6,465 nucleotides of DNA from Pseudomonadota bacterium. Its GTDB lineage: Bacteria; Myxococcota_A; Polyangia; Polyangiales; Polyangiaceae. Of the stretch, positions 6,443-6,465 are shown piece after piece. How positions within the stretch are numbered: position 1 is the first letter of the stretch; each line of letters starts with the position of its first letter. The DNA lies in contig JAEYYX010000001.1 in the NCBI GenBank assembly GCA_023428245.1, forward strand, positions 1 through 6,465, given 5' to 3'. A program made the position numbers and the translations under genes. The notes beneath the pieces were generated by a model. That model was not told the DNA's origin, made no database searches, and saw nothing but the letters and a program-made list of their open reading frames with translations.

Positions 6443-6458
6443 CCCACGGTACGGAGTC

Positions 6459-6465
6459 GGGGGGG
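6459..6465. other. G homopolymer at the right edge
   Basis: The window closes with seven G in a row. Together with the C-run at the left edge, both ends read outward as poly-G. This fits a contig end produced from low-quality read tails, although a real G-tract cannot be excluded. Confidence 0.45.

Overview
The window is high-GC DNA (estimated by eye in the mid-60s percent) carrying four complete, well-supported protein genes and no RNA gene, mobile element or CRISPR array. The gene types suggest a myxobacterium-like organism, probably Polyangia/Polyangiales. These are a fibro-slime/PA14-type lipoprotein with a Gly/Ser/Asp-rich linker, and a large OmpA-type protein with carboxypeptidase-regulatory-like domains. 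That assignment is inference from family knowledge; the sequence contains no taxonomic marker.

Layout: (1) minus strand 23-1066, a secreted lipoprotein ending in a fibro-slime (PA14-like) domain; (2) 1067-1284, a divergent regulatory region with short palindromes and a strong ribosome-binding sequence that has no start codon at the right distance; (3) plus strand 1285-2829, a MOP-superfamily flippase/polysaccharide exporter with about 14 membrane segments; (4) 2830-2887, a convergent gap with two hairpins, one holding the stop codon of the next gene in its loop; (5) minus strand 2877-3875, an ABC transporter ATPase with no permease in view; (6) 3876-3978, a second divergent promoter region; (7) plus strand 3979-6339, an outer-membrane protein with a predicted barrel-like region, two regulatory-like beta-sandwich domains and an OmpA-like C-terminus; (8) 6340-6465, a terminator-like hairpin, a 9-bp tandem duplication around the stop codon and a 15-bp tandem repeat near the right edge.

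Three products (lipoprotein, flippase, OmpA-like protein) act at or across the cell envelope, and the fourth powers a membrane transporter. However, every gene is its own transcription unit (alternating -, +, -, +), so nothing shows that they form one pathway. I see no clear undescribed system. The points most worth a second look are the altered peptidoglycan-binding site of the OmpA-like domain, the composite architecture of that protein, the misplaced ribosome-binding site before the flippase gene, and the homopolymer runs at both edges, which suggest the window is a whole draft contig.
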